A DNA stretch of 64,000 bases. Source: Cyanobium sp. Aljojuca 7A6. Its GTDB lineage: Bacteria; Cyanobacteriota; Cyanobacteriia; PCC-6307; Cyanobiaceae. A program made the position numbers and the translations under genes. Positions 48,096 through 56,284 of this stretch are shown in pieces (position 1 is the stretch's first letter; each line of letters starts with the position of its first letter). A model generated the notes under the pieces. The model was not told where the DNA came from and did not search any database. It saw nothing but the letters and a program-made list of their open reading frames with translations. Location of the stretch: assembly GCF_024346455.1 (NCBI RefSeq), contig NZ_JAGQCY010000002.1:1-64000 (forward strand). Direction: 5' to 3'.

Positions 48096-49325
48096 TCAGG
48101 GGTCGACCCAGCGACCGTCCTCCTTGATCAGGGCGATCAGCGCCTCCACCCCTTCCGCCTCCGGCACCCGGCGGATTTCATCCCGCCCGCGGTACAGGGA
48201 AATGGTGCCGGGGGTCTTGCCCACATAGCCGTAGTCGGCATCGGCCATCTCGCCGGGGCCGTTGACGATGCACCCCATCACGGCGATGTCCAGACCGGTG
48301 AGGTGGGAAGTGGCGTTGCGCACCTTATGCAGCACCTCCTCGAGGTTGAACAGGGTGCGACCGCAGCTGGGGCAGGCCACGTATTCCACCATCGTCTTGC
48401 GCAGGCCCAGGGCCTGCAAAATCGAATAGCAGACAGGAATCTCCCGCTCGGGGGCCTCGGTGAGCGAAACCCGGATGGTGTCCCCGAGCCCCTCGGCCAG
48501 CAAGGGGGCAATGCCGGCGGTACTTTTAATTCGGCCGTAATCGCCATCGCCCGCCTCGGTGACGCCCAGGTGCAGGGGGTAGGGGAAGCCCTCGGCGTCC
48601 ATGCGGTCCGCCATCATCCGGTAGGCGGCCATCATCACTGGGGCCCGCGAAGCCTTCATCGAAACCACGATGTTGTGGAAGTCGAGTCGGTCGCAGATGC
48701 GGATGAATTCCAGGGCGCTCTCTACCATGCCCAAGGGCGTGTCGCCGTAACAAAACAGCATCCGCTCAGCCAGGGAGCCATGGTTGACGCCAATGCGCAG
48801 GGCCTTGTCCTGCTGCTTGAGCAGCTGAACCAGCGGTCTAAACGTTTCAGAGATGCGCTCACCTATGGCGGCGACCTCCTCGGGGCTGAATTCGGTGCGG
48901 TTGGGGTCGGGCTTGTCGAACACAAACAGCCCCGGGTTGATCCGCACCTTGTCGACGTGCTGGGCCACCTCCAGGGCAATCTTCATGCCGTTGTGGTGCA
49001 CATCCGCCACAAGCGGCACCGGCTGGTAGGTGTCTTCTAGGCGCTGGCGGATTTCCTTTACCGCCTTGGCGTGGGCCAGGGAGGGCACCGTGAGCCGCAC
49101 GATTTCACAGCCGACTTCATGCAGCCGCCGGATGCCGGCGGTGGCCCCTTCGATATCGAGGGTGTCCTCGTTGATCATCGACTGCACCACCACCGGATGG
49201 TCGCTGCCGATCCAGATATCTCCCACCCGCACGCTGCGGGTCTGGCGCCGGTGAATCACGGTGTCGTAGCGAGCCGGAGTGTCGTAGGGAGCCACGCTGT
49301 CGTAGGAAGCCGGGGTGCCGGTCAT
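48096..49325 (-). CDS. ispG: 4-hydroxy-3-methylbut-2-enyl diphosphate synthase, copy A
   Basis: IspG makes HMBPP in the MEP isoprenoid pathway using a [4Fe-4S] cluster and, in cyanobacteria, ferredoxin. The start at ATG 49325 gives 409 residues. The N-terminal TIM barrel has [24 protein letters not shown]; the C-terminal part has the Fe-S cysteines in [13 protein letters not shown] and [13 protein letters not shown]. The gene is a mosaic: bases 48274-48824 are identical to copy B, while both flanks differ from it. The part right of the tract (N-terminal half) is poorer in G+C than the same part of copy B. Nothing suggests that it is non-functional. Confidence 0.94.
   Translation of the reverse strand: MTGTPASYDSVAPYDTPARYDTVIHRRQTRSVRVGDIWIGSDHPVVVQSMINEDTLDIEGATAGIRRLHEVGCEIVRLTVPSLAHAKAVKEIRQRLEDTYQPVPLVADVHHNGMKIALEVAQHVDKVRINPGLFVFDKPDPNRTEFSPEEVAAIGERISETFRPLVQLLKQQDKALRIGVNHGSLAERMLFCYGDTPLGMVESALEFIRICDRLDFHNIVVSMKASRAPVMMAAYRMMADRMDAEGFPYPLHLGVTEAGDGDYGRIKSTAGIAPLLAEGLGDTIRVSLTEAPEREIPVCYSILQALGLRKTMVEYVACPSCGRTLFNLEEVLHKVRNATSHLTGLDIAVMGCIVNGPGEMADADYGYVGKTPGTISLYRGRDEIRRVPEAEGVEALIALIKEDGRWVDP
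48274..48824. repeat. 551-base identical tract, copy A (direct repeat with 55179-55729)
   Basis: I compared the two ispG genes base by base. From 48274 to 48824 there is no difference from 55179-55729 (constant offset 6,905). The first mismatches outside are at 48273 (C against G) and 48825 (C against G), after which differences are frequent. The tract codes for the central and C-terminal part of IspG. Confidence 0.93.
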
Positions 49326-49460
49326 GGCTGGGTGAAGCGGGGGCCGGGAAGGGCAAAGCCTGTCACAAAAGCCGCTCAAGCGACGAGGTTGTCAAACGGA
49401 TTGAGCAGTTCAGCAAGGCGGGCGGGGTGGCTGACCAGAAAATGATCGGCCCCGATCCCC

Positions 49461-50069
49461 TCAGAGGGCCAGCAGGGACCGGCGTACCTCCTGGAAGTCG
49501 GCTGCCGTCAACGCGCGGGGCGAGCCCTGGGCCTGCGAGTTAAAGCGCAGCAGATAGGAGGGATGCAGAACCGGCATCAGGCGGCGGCCCCGCAATATTT
49601 CTATCTCGCTGGCGCGCCACTGGCCCCGCAAGCTCGTGATGCCGCCCTTAATACCCAGCACCCCCTCCAGCGCCGTGGCCCCCAGCAGCAGGATCACGGC
49701 CGGATTCACTAATGTGATCTGATGATTTAGCCAGGGACGGCAGGCGGCCATCTCCGCCGCCGTGGGCTTGCGGTTGCCGGGGGGACGGCACTTCACCACA
49801 TTGGCCACGTAGGCATCTCGGTTGCTGTCGATGCCAGCTGCAGCCAGCTGCTGATCGAGCAGCTGGCCGGAGCGACCCACAAAGGGCAAGCCAGCACTGT
49901 CTTCCTGAGCGCCGGGTCCCTCGCCGATCAACATCAGCCGGGCGGCGGGATTGCCCCGACTCACCACCACCTGCTGCCTCTCCGCGGCCAGATCACAGCG
50001 GCGACAGGCTGCGCAATCGAGCAGCAACTGCCCCAGGGGATCGGGCGCTGCAGGGGTAGATGTCGTCAC
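49461..50069 (-). CDS. Uracil-DNA glycosylase, Fe-S (family 4) type, copy A
   Basis: This 202-residue enzyme removes uracil from DNA. The N-terminal cysteines (CAACRRCDLA) and the later CRPP cysteine are the ligands expected for the [4Fe-4S] cluster of family 4 enzymes. The active-site motif is LMLIGEGPGAQEDSAGLPFVGRSG, and the second conserved motif is VLHPSYLLR near the C terminus. The start is GTG at 50069. Homologous lines of this gene and copy B differ strongly in composition: 33 G+C of 60 at 49681-49740 against 43 of 60 at 56521-56580. It is divergent from aminotransferase A. Confidence 0.88.
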   Translation of the reverse strand: MTTSTPAAPDPLGQLLLDCAACRRCDLAAERQQVVVSRGNPAARLMLIGEGPGAQEDSAGLPFVGRSGQLLDQQLAAAGIDSNRDAYVANVVKCRPPGNRKPTAAEMAACRPWLNHQITLVNPAVILLLGATALEGVLGIKGGITSLRGQWRASEIEILRGRRLMPVLHPSYLLRFNSQAQGSPRALTAADFQEVRRSLLAL

Positions 50070-50191
50070 GGCAAAACCATCAACGTGTAACTAGCTGGCC
50101 ATTTCGTGCCCCTTTGAACCGTACGCGGCAAATCCGTAAGGCAGGATGCCAGCAAGTGCTGAAGCCGCGCGTCCTGATGCCGGACACAGGG

Positions 50192-51382
50192 ATGAACGCC
50201 GCGCCCACCACCACTCCGGCCCTCTCTGCCCGGGCCCGGGCCCTCCAGCCCTCCCTCACCCTGGCCATTGCCGCCCGAGCCAAGGCCCTCAAGGCCGATG
50301 GACAGGACATCTGCAGCCTCAGCGCCGGCGAGCCTGATTTCGACACCCCGGCCTTCATCCGCCAGGCAGCCACGGCTGCTCTGGAGGCAGGCCACACCCG
50401 CTACGGCCCGGCCGCCGGAGAGCCTGCCCTGCGCGATGCGATAGCCGCCAAGCTCAGCACTGAAAACGGCATACCGACCAGCGACCGGCAGGTGCTGGTC
50501 ACCAACGGCGGCAAGCAGGCGCTCTACAACCTGTTCCAGGTGCTGCTCGAGCCGGGCGACGAGCTGCTGCTGCCGGCGCCCTACTGGCTCAGCTATCCAG
50601 AGATCGCCAAGCTGGCCGGCGCCACGGTGACCATGCTGCCGAGCTCAGCGGCCCAAGGCTTCCGCCTTGATCCGGCCCAACTGGAGGCAGCCATCACTCC
50701 AGCCAGCAAGTTGCTTGTGCTCAACAGCCCCGGCAATCCCACCGGCATGGTGCTGAGCCGGCCGGAGCTGGAGGCGATTGCCGCCGTGCTGCGCCGCCAT
50801 CCCCAGGTGGCCGTGGTGTGCGATGAGATTTACGAATTCCTGCTAGCCAAAGGCCACGCCCACCACAGCTTTGGAGCCGTGGCGCCAGACCTGGCCGATC
50901 GCGTCTTCACGGTGAATGGCTTCGCCAAGGGCTGGGCCATGACCGGCTGGCGCATCGGCTGGCTGGCCGGCCCCCAGCCAGTGGTGGCCGCCGCCAGCGC
51001 CCTGCAGAGCCAGAGCACCAGCAACGTTTGCAGCTTTGCCCAGTTCGGCGCCCTGGCTGCGATCGAAGCGCCCCGCGACTGCGTGCACGCCATGGCGGCC
51101 GAATTCAACGGGCGCCGCAGCCTGCTTACGGAGGGCCTCATGGCCATGGAGGGCCTGAAACTCATGGCTCCAGAAGGGGCGTTCTATGCGTTCCCGGATG
51201 TGAGCCACTTCGGGCTGGATTCGATGACCCTCTGCAACCGCCTCCTCGACGAGGTGGGGCTGGCTGTCGTGCCGGGGGTGGCCTTTGGCGATGACCGCTG
51301 CATTCGTCTCTCCTGTGCCGCGTCACCTGCCACGATCGAGGATGGTCTCGAGCGCCTCCAGCGCTTTTTGGTCTCCCTCTAG
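50192..51382 (+). CDS. Class I/II aminotransferase (aspartate aminotransferase-like), copy A
   Basis: This 396-residue PLP enzyme starts at ATG 50192 (an in-frame ATG at 50177 is possible). Subgroup I-gamma features are SLSAGEPDFDTPAFI, TRYGPAAGEPALR, the NSPGNPTG motif, DEIYEFL, and the PLP lysine in NGFAKGWAMTGWRIGW. The C-terminal Arg that binds the substrate carboxylate is in DDRCIRLSCA. Such enzymes use aspartate or prephenate. It is a diverged paralogue of copy B (57017-58195), with clear amino-acid differences along the whole length. Confidence 0.9.
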   Translation: MNAAPTTTPALSARARALQPSLTLAIAARAKALKADGQDICSLSAGEPDFDTPAFIRQAATAALEAGHTRYGPAAGEPALRDAIAAKLSTENGIPTSDRQVLVTNGGKQALYNLFQVLLEPGDELLLPAPYWLSYPEIAKLAGATVTMLPSSAAQGFRLDPAQLEAAITPASKLLVLNSPGNPTGMVLSRPELEAIAAVLRRHPQVAVVCDEIYEFLLAKGHAHHSFGAVAPDLADRVFTVNGFAKGWAMTGWRIGWLAGPQPVVAAASALQSQSTSNVCSFAQFGALAAIEAPRDCVHAMAAEFNGRRSLLTEGLMAMEGLKLMAPEGAFYAFPDVSHFGLDSMTLCNRLLDEVGLAVVPGVAFGDDRCIRLSCAASPATIEDGLERLQRFLVSL

Positions 51383-51469
51383 GAGGCTGCTTAAAATGTG
51401 AGGCGCCTTAGGGAGCATTGGGCCCACGGCACTTGACGAATGCGCGGCCAGCAGGAACGAACCTGGCCC

Positions 51470-52822
51470 TCAGGAATCTGCAAGATCAGTCTTTGCTGAC
51501 ATTGGTAGCAAATAAAAGGATGGCAAGAGTTCGTTTTTTTCGATCACCTTGACAACACCCGTTCCGTAATTCTCATTGGTGGAATTCCCGGCCAGGAATT
51601 CAAAGGGAATTGCAGGTGGCTGCAGCATTCTCTGGCTGATCAGAAAAAGAACAATAAGTATGGCGGATAGGCCCGAAATATTCCAGAACGTCAGCATGTT
51701 CTCGGCTTTCCATGCAGGTGCGATAGCCTTGCCTTCACGCTTGAGTTCGGAGCGGTGTTTGTAAAAGCGGAACAGCCACACAAGCAGGGCGCTGTTGATG
51801 GTGATTGCAATATAATCGATCAAAAACCAGATATCACTGAAAACGAGATAATCGACAGAAGGCCGAAAAACTCGGGAGGCGAAATAAAGGCTGACCGCTG
51901 AAAGTAGACCTGAGGCTCCAAAGCGGCTGGCTGGACTGCTTTCTCTCCAATGAAAGCCAATGACAGTCGTGGCAAAGATCAGCAGCAGCGGGGTGATAAT
52001 CATCCACAGCGCAACTGGCGTACGCCTCACAAGATGGAAAGAAACAGATGTCGTAAAGTAATCATGCTCTAAGCCTGCCTGAACCTGATCGGGAGAGAGA
52101 TTTTTCTCGCTGAGCTGAAGGCTGGGATGTTCAGGAAGGATTGCATATATCAGATTAGAATTATCCTTTCTGCCCACGGTAGCAAAATTAATACTGAAGT
52201 CCGAGCTGCTACTGTCCAATAAAAATGAAGGCGAGAACTGAACCTTGAAGGTCTCAATATCGATGTTACTGGTGAATTGACTATAATCGATTCCATTGGG
52301 TTGCAAGATGATCTTGACCCAATGTTGGTCGAATGGGTAATTAAAGAAAGTGTCGCGCTCTTCAGCTTCTAATTCAAAGCTAGAACCCCAGATTCTGCGA
52401 TCGCCACTGACCGCGTTGAAGGTGCTCTGCCAGCCACTGAATTTACAGCTACTGCTGCGCTCGCGACAGCCGATCGAAAGTTTACTCGGATCCCAGTCAG
52501 GGTAGGCGGCTGGAAGCCAATTCAGGTTGAGCCAGCCGCGGATAAGGTACTTGTTTGGGGCATCAAGATTGGAATCCAGGCTGTTGATTTGTAGCGCCGC
52601 GAATATCATTTTCGCATCGGCTGCACAACGATTAAAACGCTGACAGTTCGGATCAACGTTGGCCAGAAACTGTTCGATCCTTGGAGGTGGTGGTGCTGTC
52701 TCGTTCGTCCTCGCCGATGCCACTGTTGACCACGTCGAAAAGACAATCAGACTGATGGTTGCCAGGGCAACCAAGAATGATTCAACTACCCGATGCCTGC
52801 TACTCCTGTTCATAATTGTCAT
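51470..52822 (-). CDS. Pentameric ligand-gated ion channel-like protein (Cys-loop receptor superfamily, prokaryotic)
   Basis: The 450-residue protein starts at ATG 52822, overlapping the upstream stop (ATGA). A signal peptide (about 10-37) is followed by a beta-rich extracellular region (about 48-262) with WLNLNW and PDWDPSKLS, like the Trp/Asp strands of ligand-binding domains, and YPFD (162-165), the hallmark of the Cys-loop position; as in other prokaryotic members, the two Cys of that loop are missing. Four hydrophobic segments then come in channel order: M1 (268-291, after RR), M2 (300-319, then Pro321), M3 (328-352), a basic loop, and M4 (378-397). The tail of about 50 residues is unusual. 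The code is AT-rich. The main alternative is a DUF4436-like YPFD membrane protein. Confidence 0.68.
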   Translation of the reverse strand: MTIMNRSSRHRVVESFLVALATISLIVFSTWSTVASARTNETAPPPPRIEQFLANVDPNCQRFNRCAADAKMIFAALQINSLDSNLDAPNKYLIRGWLNLNWLPAAYPDWDPSKLSIGCRERSSSCKFSGWQSTFNAVSGDRRIWGSSFELEAEERDTFFNYPFDQHWVKIILQPNGIDYSQFTSNIDIETFKVQFSPSFLLDSSSSDFSINFATVGRKDNSNLIYAILPEHPSLQLSEKNLSPDQVQAGLEHDYFTTSVSFHLVRRTPVALWMIITPLLLIFATTVIGFHWRESSPASRFGASGLLSAVSLYFASRVFRPSVDYLVFSDIWFLIDYIAITINSALLVWLFRFYKHRSELKREGKAIAPAWKAENMLTFWNISGLSAILIVLFLISQRMLQPPAIPFEFLAGNSTNENYGTGVVKVIEKNELLPSFYLLPMSAKTDLADS

Positions 52823-53967
52823 GGCTTGGTTGACTGTGCGGGTTGATTGGTCGGATTGAGCAGCACTTGGTAGCCACTGCATAGCGGCTGGGATCCTTTG
52901 TATGAACGGCTGCGGTTCTCACGCAGTTGCTCAAGTGCTTGGCTGATCTCGTTTTGACGGAGTGGTATGAAATTATTCTCGTACATTAATTGTTGATTAT
53001 TGTTCATGATGTAATCAGCGAAATTAAACATAAAGCAGGAATTAGGATTTTCCGAATTGATATATAGGTAAACAGTCCGAATCAATCTTTTTGGGTATTT
53101 CTCAAGATCCTCGGGCTCTGGTTTGATGAGATTTCCGTTACGTCTGATCTGTATGGGCAGCAGTCTAAATTGAGCCCCTCGCAGCAAAGAAGACAGGCTT
53201 GGCGACGTTGGTGAAAATAGTAGATTATCTGGGTGATCTGAAACATTCATGAAGCCTCGGTCGTAATCCGCTGCGAGTAAATATTGGCTTGGTGGCGTGA
53301 TCCCAAGGATCCGGAGATCATTCTTGAAATCTGTCTGGGAACTGAACACCCATCGAATTGGACGTCTTGGCCAGGCAGGGTTGATCTCACTCCAGGTGAT
53401 CTGCCTCCGCTTGAGTGAGAGCTCAGCGAGGACATCGAGCGGGATGGCTGTAGCAAAGTTATTGCTTTTGGGCACAACAAAACCTCTTATAGTGTAACCA
53501 ATAGGTATCCGAAAAGAATTAAATTTTCCGGCGCATGGAGCAGCCGCTTCTTCTATTTCTTGTTGACGGATTATAACTGCTCCAAGGTATGGATTATTGG
53601 CGATGCAGTATTTTTCTATGGTCGTTAGCGTGGGAGCCGTGAAATAGCCAAGAGAGGTGAGTTTGCCTCGAAAAATTTCAGGTGATGACCTGGAATTAAC
53701 GGTTGTTAAAAATTTCCAATAGCTGTTTAGAATCAACGGACGAGGCAATTCAGATCCGAGAATTGCGAGATACACATTGGCAAGGCTTTGATCATATGCT
53801 GTCTGAATTTCCTGCTTGCTCGAAGCGGAATCACCCGCAGCGTATCTGGTGACAAATGGGTTGATATTATTGTTTGATGGCTTTGTACATCCCTGCAGCG
53901 AGACCGGCAGCAGGCAGATTACTGCCCATAACAGTTTCTTGGTTCTCTGTCGACTGGTGATTGCCAT
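52819..53967 (-). CDS. Periplasmic binding lipoprotein, PstS-like (type II PBP fold)
   Basis: The 382-residue protein starts at ATG 53967 (a TTG at 53988 is the upstream limit). A signal peptide ends in a lipobox, SLQGC, with Cys27 as the lipidated residue, so it is tethered in the periplasm. Two stretches recall phosphate-binding proteins: QITWSEINPAWPRRPIRWVF, like the PstS 'W-s-dInp...P-I' segment, and RTVYLYINSENP with FADYIMNNNQQLMYENNFIPL near the end. The usual Ser/Thr phosphate loop is not obvious, so the ligand may differ. No permease or ATPase is adjacent. Its stop overlaps the channel gene start, so the two proteins are made together. G+C is very low for this genome (18 of 60 in 53041-53100). 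Confidence 0.65.
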   Translation of the reverse strand: MAITSRQRTKKLLWAVICLLPVSLQGCTKPSNNNINPFVTRYAAGDSASSKQEIQTAYDQSLANVYLAILGSELPRPLILNSYWKFLTTVNSRSSPEIFRGKLTSLGYFTAPTLTTIEKYCIANNPYLGAVIIRQQEIEEAAAPCAGKFNSFRIPIGYTIRGFVVPKSNNFATAIPLDVLAELSLKRRQITWSEINPAWPRRPIRWVFSSQTDFKNDLRILGITPPSQYLLAADYDRGFMNVSDHPDNLLFSPTSPSLSSLLRGAQFRLLPIQIRRNGNLIKPEPEDLEKYPKRLIRTVYLYINSENPNSCFMFNFADYIMNNNQQLMYENNFIPLRQNEISQALEQLRENRSRSYKGSQPLCSGYQVLLNPTNQPAQSTKP

Positions 53968-53988
53968 AGCAAGGCTGAGTTGTGCCAA

Positions 53989-54135
53989 TTTCTGTAAGCT
54001 GCTGAAAGAGTCAGCCGCCTATGAGTGAATGGCAAAAGCCAACTGACTTTATGCGCTGCCAGCAGAAAGCACAAGTCCTGAATCGGCTCAACCCCCACCT
54101 CTGCTGGTTTTACCCGGAGGGTGGTCAGCCCTCAT
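53989..54135. other. Intergenic scar between the binding-protein operon and the transposase remnant
   Basis: No supported gene. It contains the upstream region of the binding-protein operon, then sequence grading back towards higher G+C. A 57-codon open frame (54021-54194, plus) has no recognisable product. Confidence 0.4.
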
Positions 54136-54261
54136 TCCCACCAGAAAATGCTGGTTGCCCACAAGGCACAAGACCTTGGGGATTTCATGGCTGACCTACG
54201 CATCAGCAGGACCACCCCGCACATAGCTCAAAACATCCAGGCTCGCCGCAGCTTGGCGATT
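54136..54261 (+). mobile_element. Transposase remnant (IS5/IS1182-type C-terminal motif)
   Basis: The plus-strand frame reads LVAHKAQDLGDFMADLRISR then TTPHIAQNIQARRSLAI. This matches the conserved stretch of IS5/IS1182-type transposases, ADKxYDTxxFVxxLRxxxVTPHVAQNxxxRRSAID. The match stops at 54261, exactly where sequence homologous to ctp begins. No start, no full domain and no inverted repeats are visible, so it is a decayed fragment. It probably marks the insertion or deletion that truncated the ctp copy. Confidence 0.65.
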
Positions 54262-54942
54262 GTAGCCCACCTTGACGCCATCTGGGCTGGTATTGATCTG
54301 ATGATCTACGGCGTGGAGCTCAATGCGTTCGCGGGTGAGGGGCACCTGCAGGCTCTGACCCTTGCGCTGCAGGGTGAGGGTTACGGAGGTACCAGCCTGG
54401 CCGCGGATCAACTTGACCGCATCTTCGGTACTCATGCCCTTGGTGCTCTTGCCATCAATCGCCGTGATCACATCCTTGGGCTGCACGCCGGCCCGAGAAG
54501 CAGGTGAACCATCAATGGGGGAAACCACCACAAGGTTCTTGGTTTCCTTGTCGAGGCTCAGCTGGATGCCCACCCCGGATAGTTCCCCGGAGGTGTCGAT
54601 CTGCATCTCCTTGAATTCCCGCGGATCCAAAAAGCGGGTGTAGGGATCGTCGAGGCTGGCGAGCATGCCCCGAATCGATTCATAGGCTTCCTTGGAGCTG
54701 CCGTAGCTCTTGGCCAGCACATCGCGGCGCAGCTGGCGCCATTGCTCCGGCTTGTATTTGCCGTTGATATCCAGGTAGTCGCGGAAGACGATCTGCCAGG
54801 TCTGGTCGATCACCTCCTTGGGGCTGTCGCTGATCCGCGACGAAGCACCCGGTGACGTCACCACTTCCCTGGCCACGACCGCGGTGGCAGCACAGGCACC
54901 AATGCCTACCAGCACAAGCAGGCTGGTGCGGGGGCTGGCCAT
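54196..54942 (-). pseudogene. Carboxyl-terminal processing protease, copy B, truncated
   Basis: The frame encodes 248 residues. The first 227 or so are homologous to copy A: the membrane anchor, N-terminal domain and PDZ domain (GVGIQLSLDKETKNLVVVSPIDGSPASRAG). Homology stops after DGVKVGY at 54262. The last 21 residues are antisense to the transposase remnant. The whole S41 catalytic core with its Ser and Lys is missing, so it cannot be an active protease. A secreted PDZ fragment could still be made. It was probably complete in the donor. Confidence 0.85.
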
Positions 54943-55000
54943 CTGTAAGAGCGGAACAGGCCGGGTAAAGACGCTTTCAAACTAGCGCCGGTAACCGACC

Positions 55001-56254
55001 TCAGGGCTCCACCCAGCGACCATCCTCCCGAATCAAAGCAATCAGGGCCCCGACCCCCTCCGCTTCCGGCACCCGACGAATCTCCTCGCGGCCCCGGTAG
55101 AGGGAAATGGTGCCAGGAATCTTGCCCACATAGCCGTAGTCGGCATCGGCCATTTCGCCCGGCCCATTGACAATGCAGCCCATCACGGCGATGTCCAGAC
55201 CGGTGAGGTGGGAAGTGGCGTTGCGCACCTTATGCAGCACCTCCTCGAGGTTGAACAGGGTGCGACCGCAGCTGGGGCAGGCCACGTATTCCACCATCGT
55301 CTTGCGCAGGCCCAGGGCCTGCAAAATCGAATAGCAGACAGGAATCTCCCGCTCGGGGGCCTCGGTGAGCGAAACCCGGATGGTGTCCCCGAGCCCCTCG
55401 GCCAGCAAGGGGGCAATGCCGGCGGTACTTTTAATTCGGCCGTAATCGCCATCGCCCGCCTCGGTGACGCCCAGGTGCAGGGGGTAGGGGAAGCCCTCGG
55501 CGTCCATGCGGTCCGCCATCATCCGGTAGGCGGCCATCATCACTGGGGCCCGCGAAGCCTTCATCGAAACCACGATGTTGTGGAAGTCGAGTCGGTCGCA
55601 GATGCGGATGAATTCCAGGGCGCTCTCTACCATGCCCAAGGGCGTGTCGCCGTAACAAAACAGCATCCGCTCAGCCAGGGAGCCATGGTTGACGCCAATG
55701 CGCAGGGCCTTGTCCTGCTGCTTGAGCAGGCTCACCAAGGGCTCGAGGGTGGTCTGGATGCGCGCCCCGATTGCTGCCACCTCCTCCGCGGTGAACTCCG
55801 TACGGTTGGGATCGGGCTTGTCGAACACGTAGAGGCCCGGGTTGATGCGCACCTTGTCGACGTGCTGGGCCACCTCCAGGGCGATCTTCATGCCGTTGTG
55901 GTGCACGTCTGCCACCAGGGGCACGGGCTGGTAGCTGTCCTCCAGCCGCTGGCGGATCTCCTTCACCGCCTTGGCGTGGGCCAGGCTCGGCACGGTGAGG
56001 CGCACGATCTCGCAGCCCGCCTCGTGCAACCGGCGGATGCCGGCGGTGGCTCCCTCCACATCGAGGGTGTCCTCATTGATCATCGATTGCACCACCACCG
56101 GGTGCTCGCTGCCCACCCACATGGCGCCGACCCGGACGCTGCGGGTGCGGCGGCGACGGATCACCGTCTCGAAGCGGGGATCACTGGCCCAGTCGGCCGG
56201 GAGTGGGGCGGTCCCCGGGGCGGTGGTGGTGGCTGTGGCCAGGCTGCCGGTCAT
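55001..56254 (-). CDS. ispG: 4-hydroxy-3-methylbut-2-enyl diphosphate synthase, copy B
   Basis: This second IspG has 417 residues from ATG 56254. The catalytic features are the same as in copy A ([44 protein letters not shown]). Bases 55179-55729 are identical to copy A; the two flanks differ. Left of the tract (C-terminal end) this copy has the A/T variants at most synonymous differences; right of it this copy is the GC-rich one (41 of 60 sampled against 37 of 60). The two genes thus appear to be reciprocal chimeras. Both seem intact. Confidence 0.94.
   Translation of the reverse strand: MTGSLATATTTAPGTAPLPADWASDPRFETVIRRRRTRSVRVGAMWVGSEHPVVVQSMINEDTLDVEGATAGIRRLHEAGCEIVRLTVPSLAHAKAVKEIRQRLEDSYQPVPLVADVHHNGMKIALEVAQHVDKVRINPGLYVFDKPDPNRTEFTAEEVAAIGARIQTTLEPLVSLLKQQDKALRIGVNHGSLAERMLFCYGDTPLGMVESALEFIRICDRLDFHNIVVSMKASRAPVMMAAYRMMADRMDAEGFPYPLHLGVTEAGDGDYGRIKSTAGIAPLLAEGLGDTIRVSLTEAPEREIPVCYSILQALGLRKTMVEYVACPSCGRTLFNLEEVLHKVRNATSHLTGLDIAVMGCIVNGPGEMADADYGYVGKIPGTISLYRGREEIRRVPEAEGVGALIALIREDGRWVEP
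55179..55729. repeat. 551-base identical tract, copy B (direct repeat with 48274-48824)
   Basis: This is the second copy of the tract, in the same orientation. The first flanking differences are at 55178 and 55730. Recombination between the copies would remove 6,905 bases and restore one ispG. Confidence 0.93.
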
Positions 56255-56284
56255 CTCGCGTGGGCCGGTGGTGGCCAAAGCCTG

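Larger units (their letters stand above)
48825..55729. other. Putative 6,905-base integrated segment
   Basis: This is one repeat unit as defined by the 551-base direct repeats: the N-terminal half of ispG A, udg A, aminotransferase A, the AT-rich channel/binding-protein operon, a transposase remnant, the ctp fragment and the C-terminal half of ispG B. Left of the repeat copy A is the GC-richer paralogue; right of it copy B is. That polarity switch is what a single crossover with a foreign circle would leave. Tandem duplication followed by divergence and gene conversion is the alternative. Confidence 0.55.

Noticed and set aside
51470..52822. Reading the channel-like protein as a DUF4436-type membrane protein
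   Set aside because: Both groups share YPFD, but the Arg-Arg before M1, the Pro after M2, the M1-M4 spacing and the Trp/Asp strands fit a pentameric channel better. Kept as the alternative, not as the call.
54021..54194. A 57-codon plus-strand frame beside the transposase remnant
   Set aside because: No family match; it overlaps the transposase remnant in another frame and lacks a convincing ribosome site.
53989..54262. Integrase/attachment-site type genomic island
   Set aside because: No integrase, no tRNA and no short att-like repeats; the 551-base homologous tract explains the insertion without site-specific recombination.
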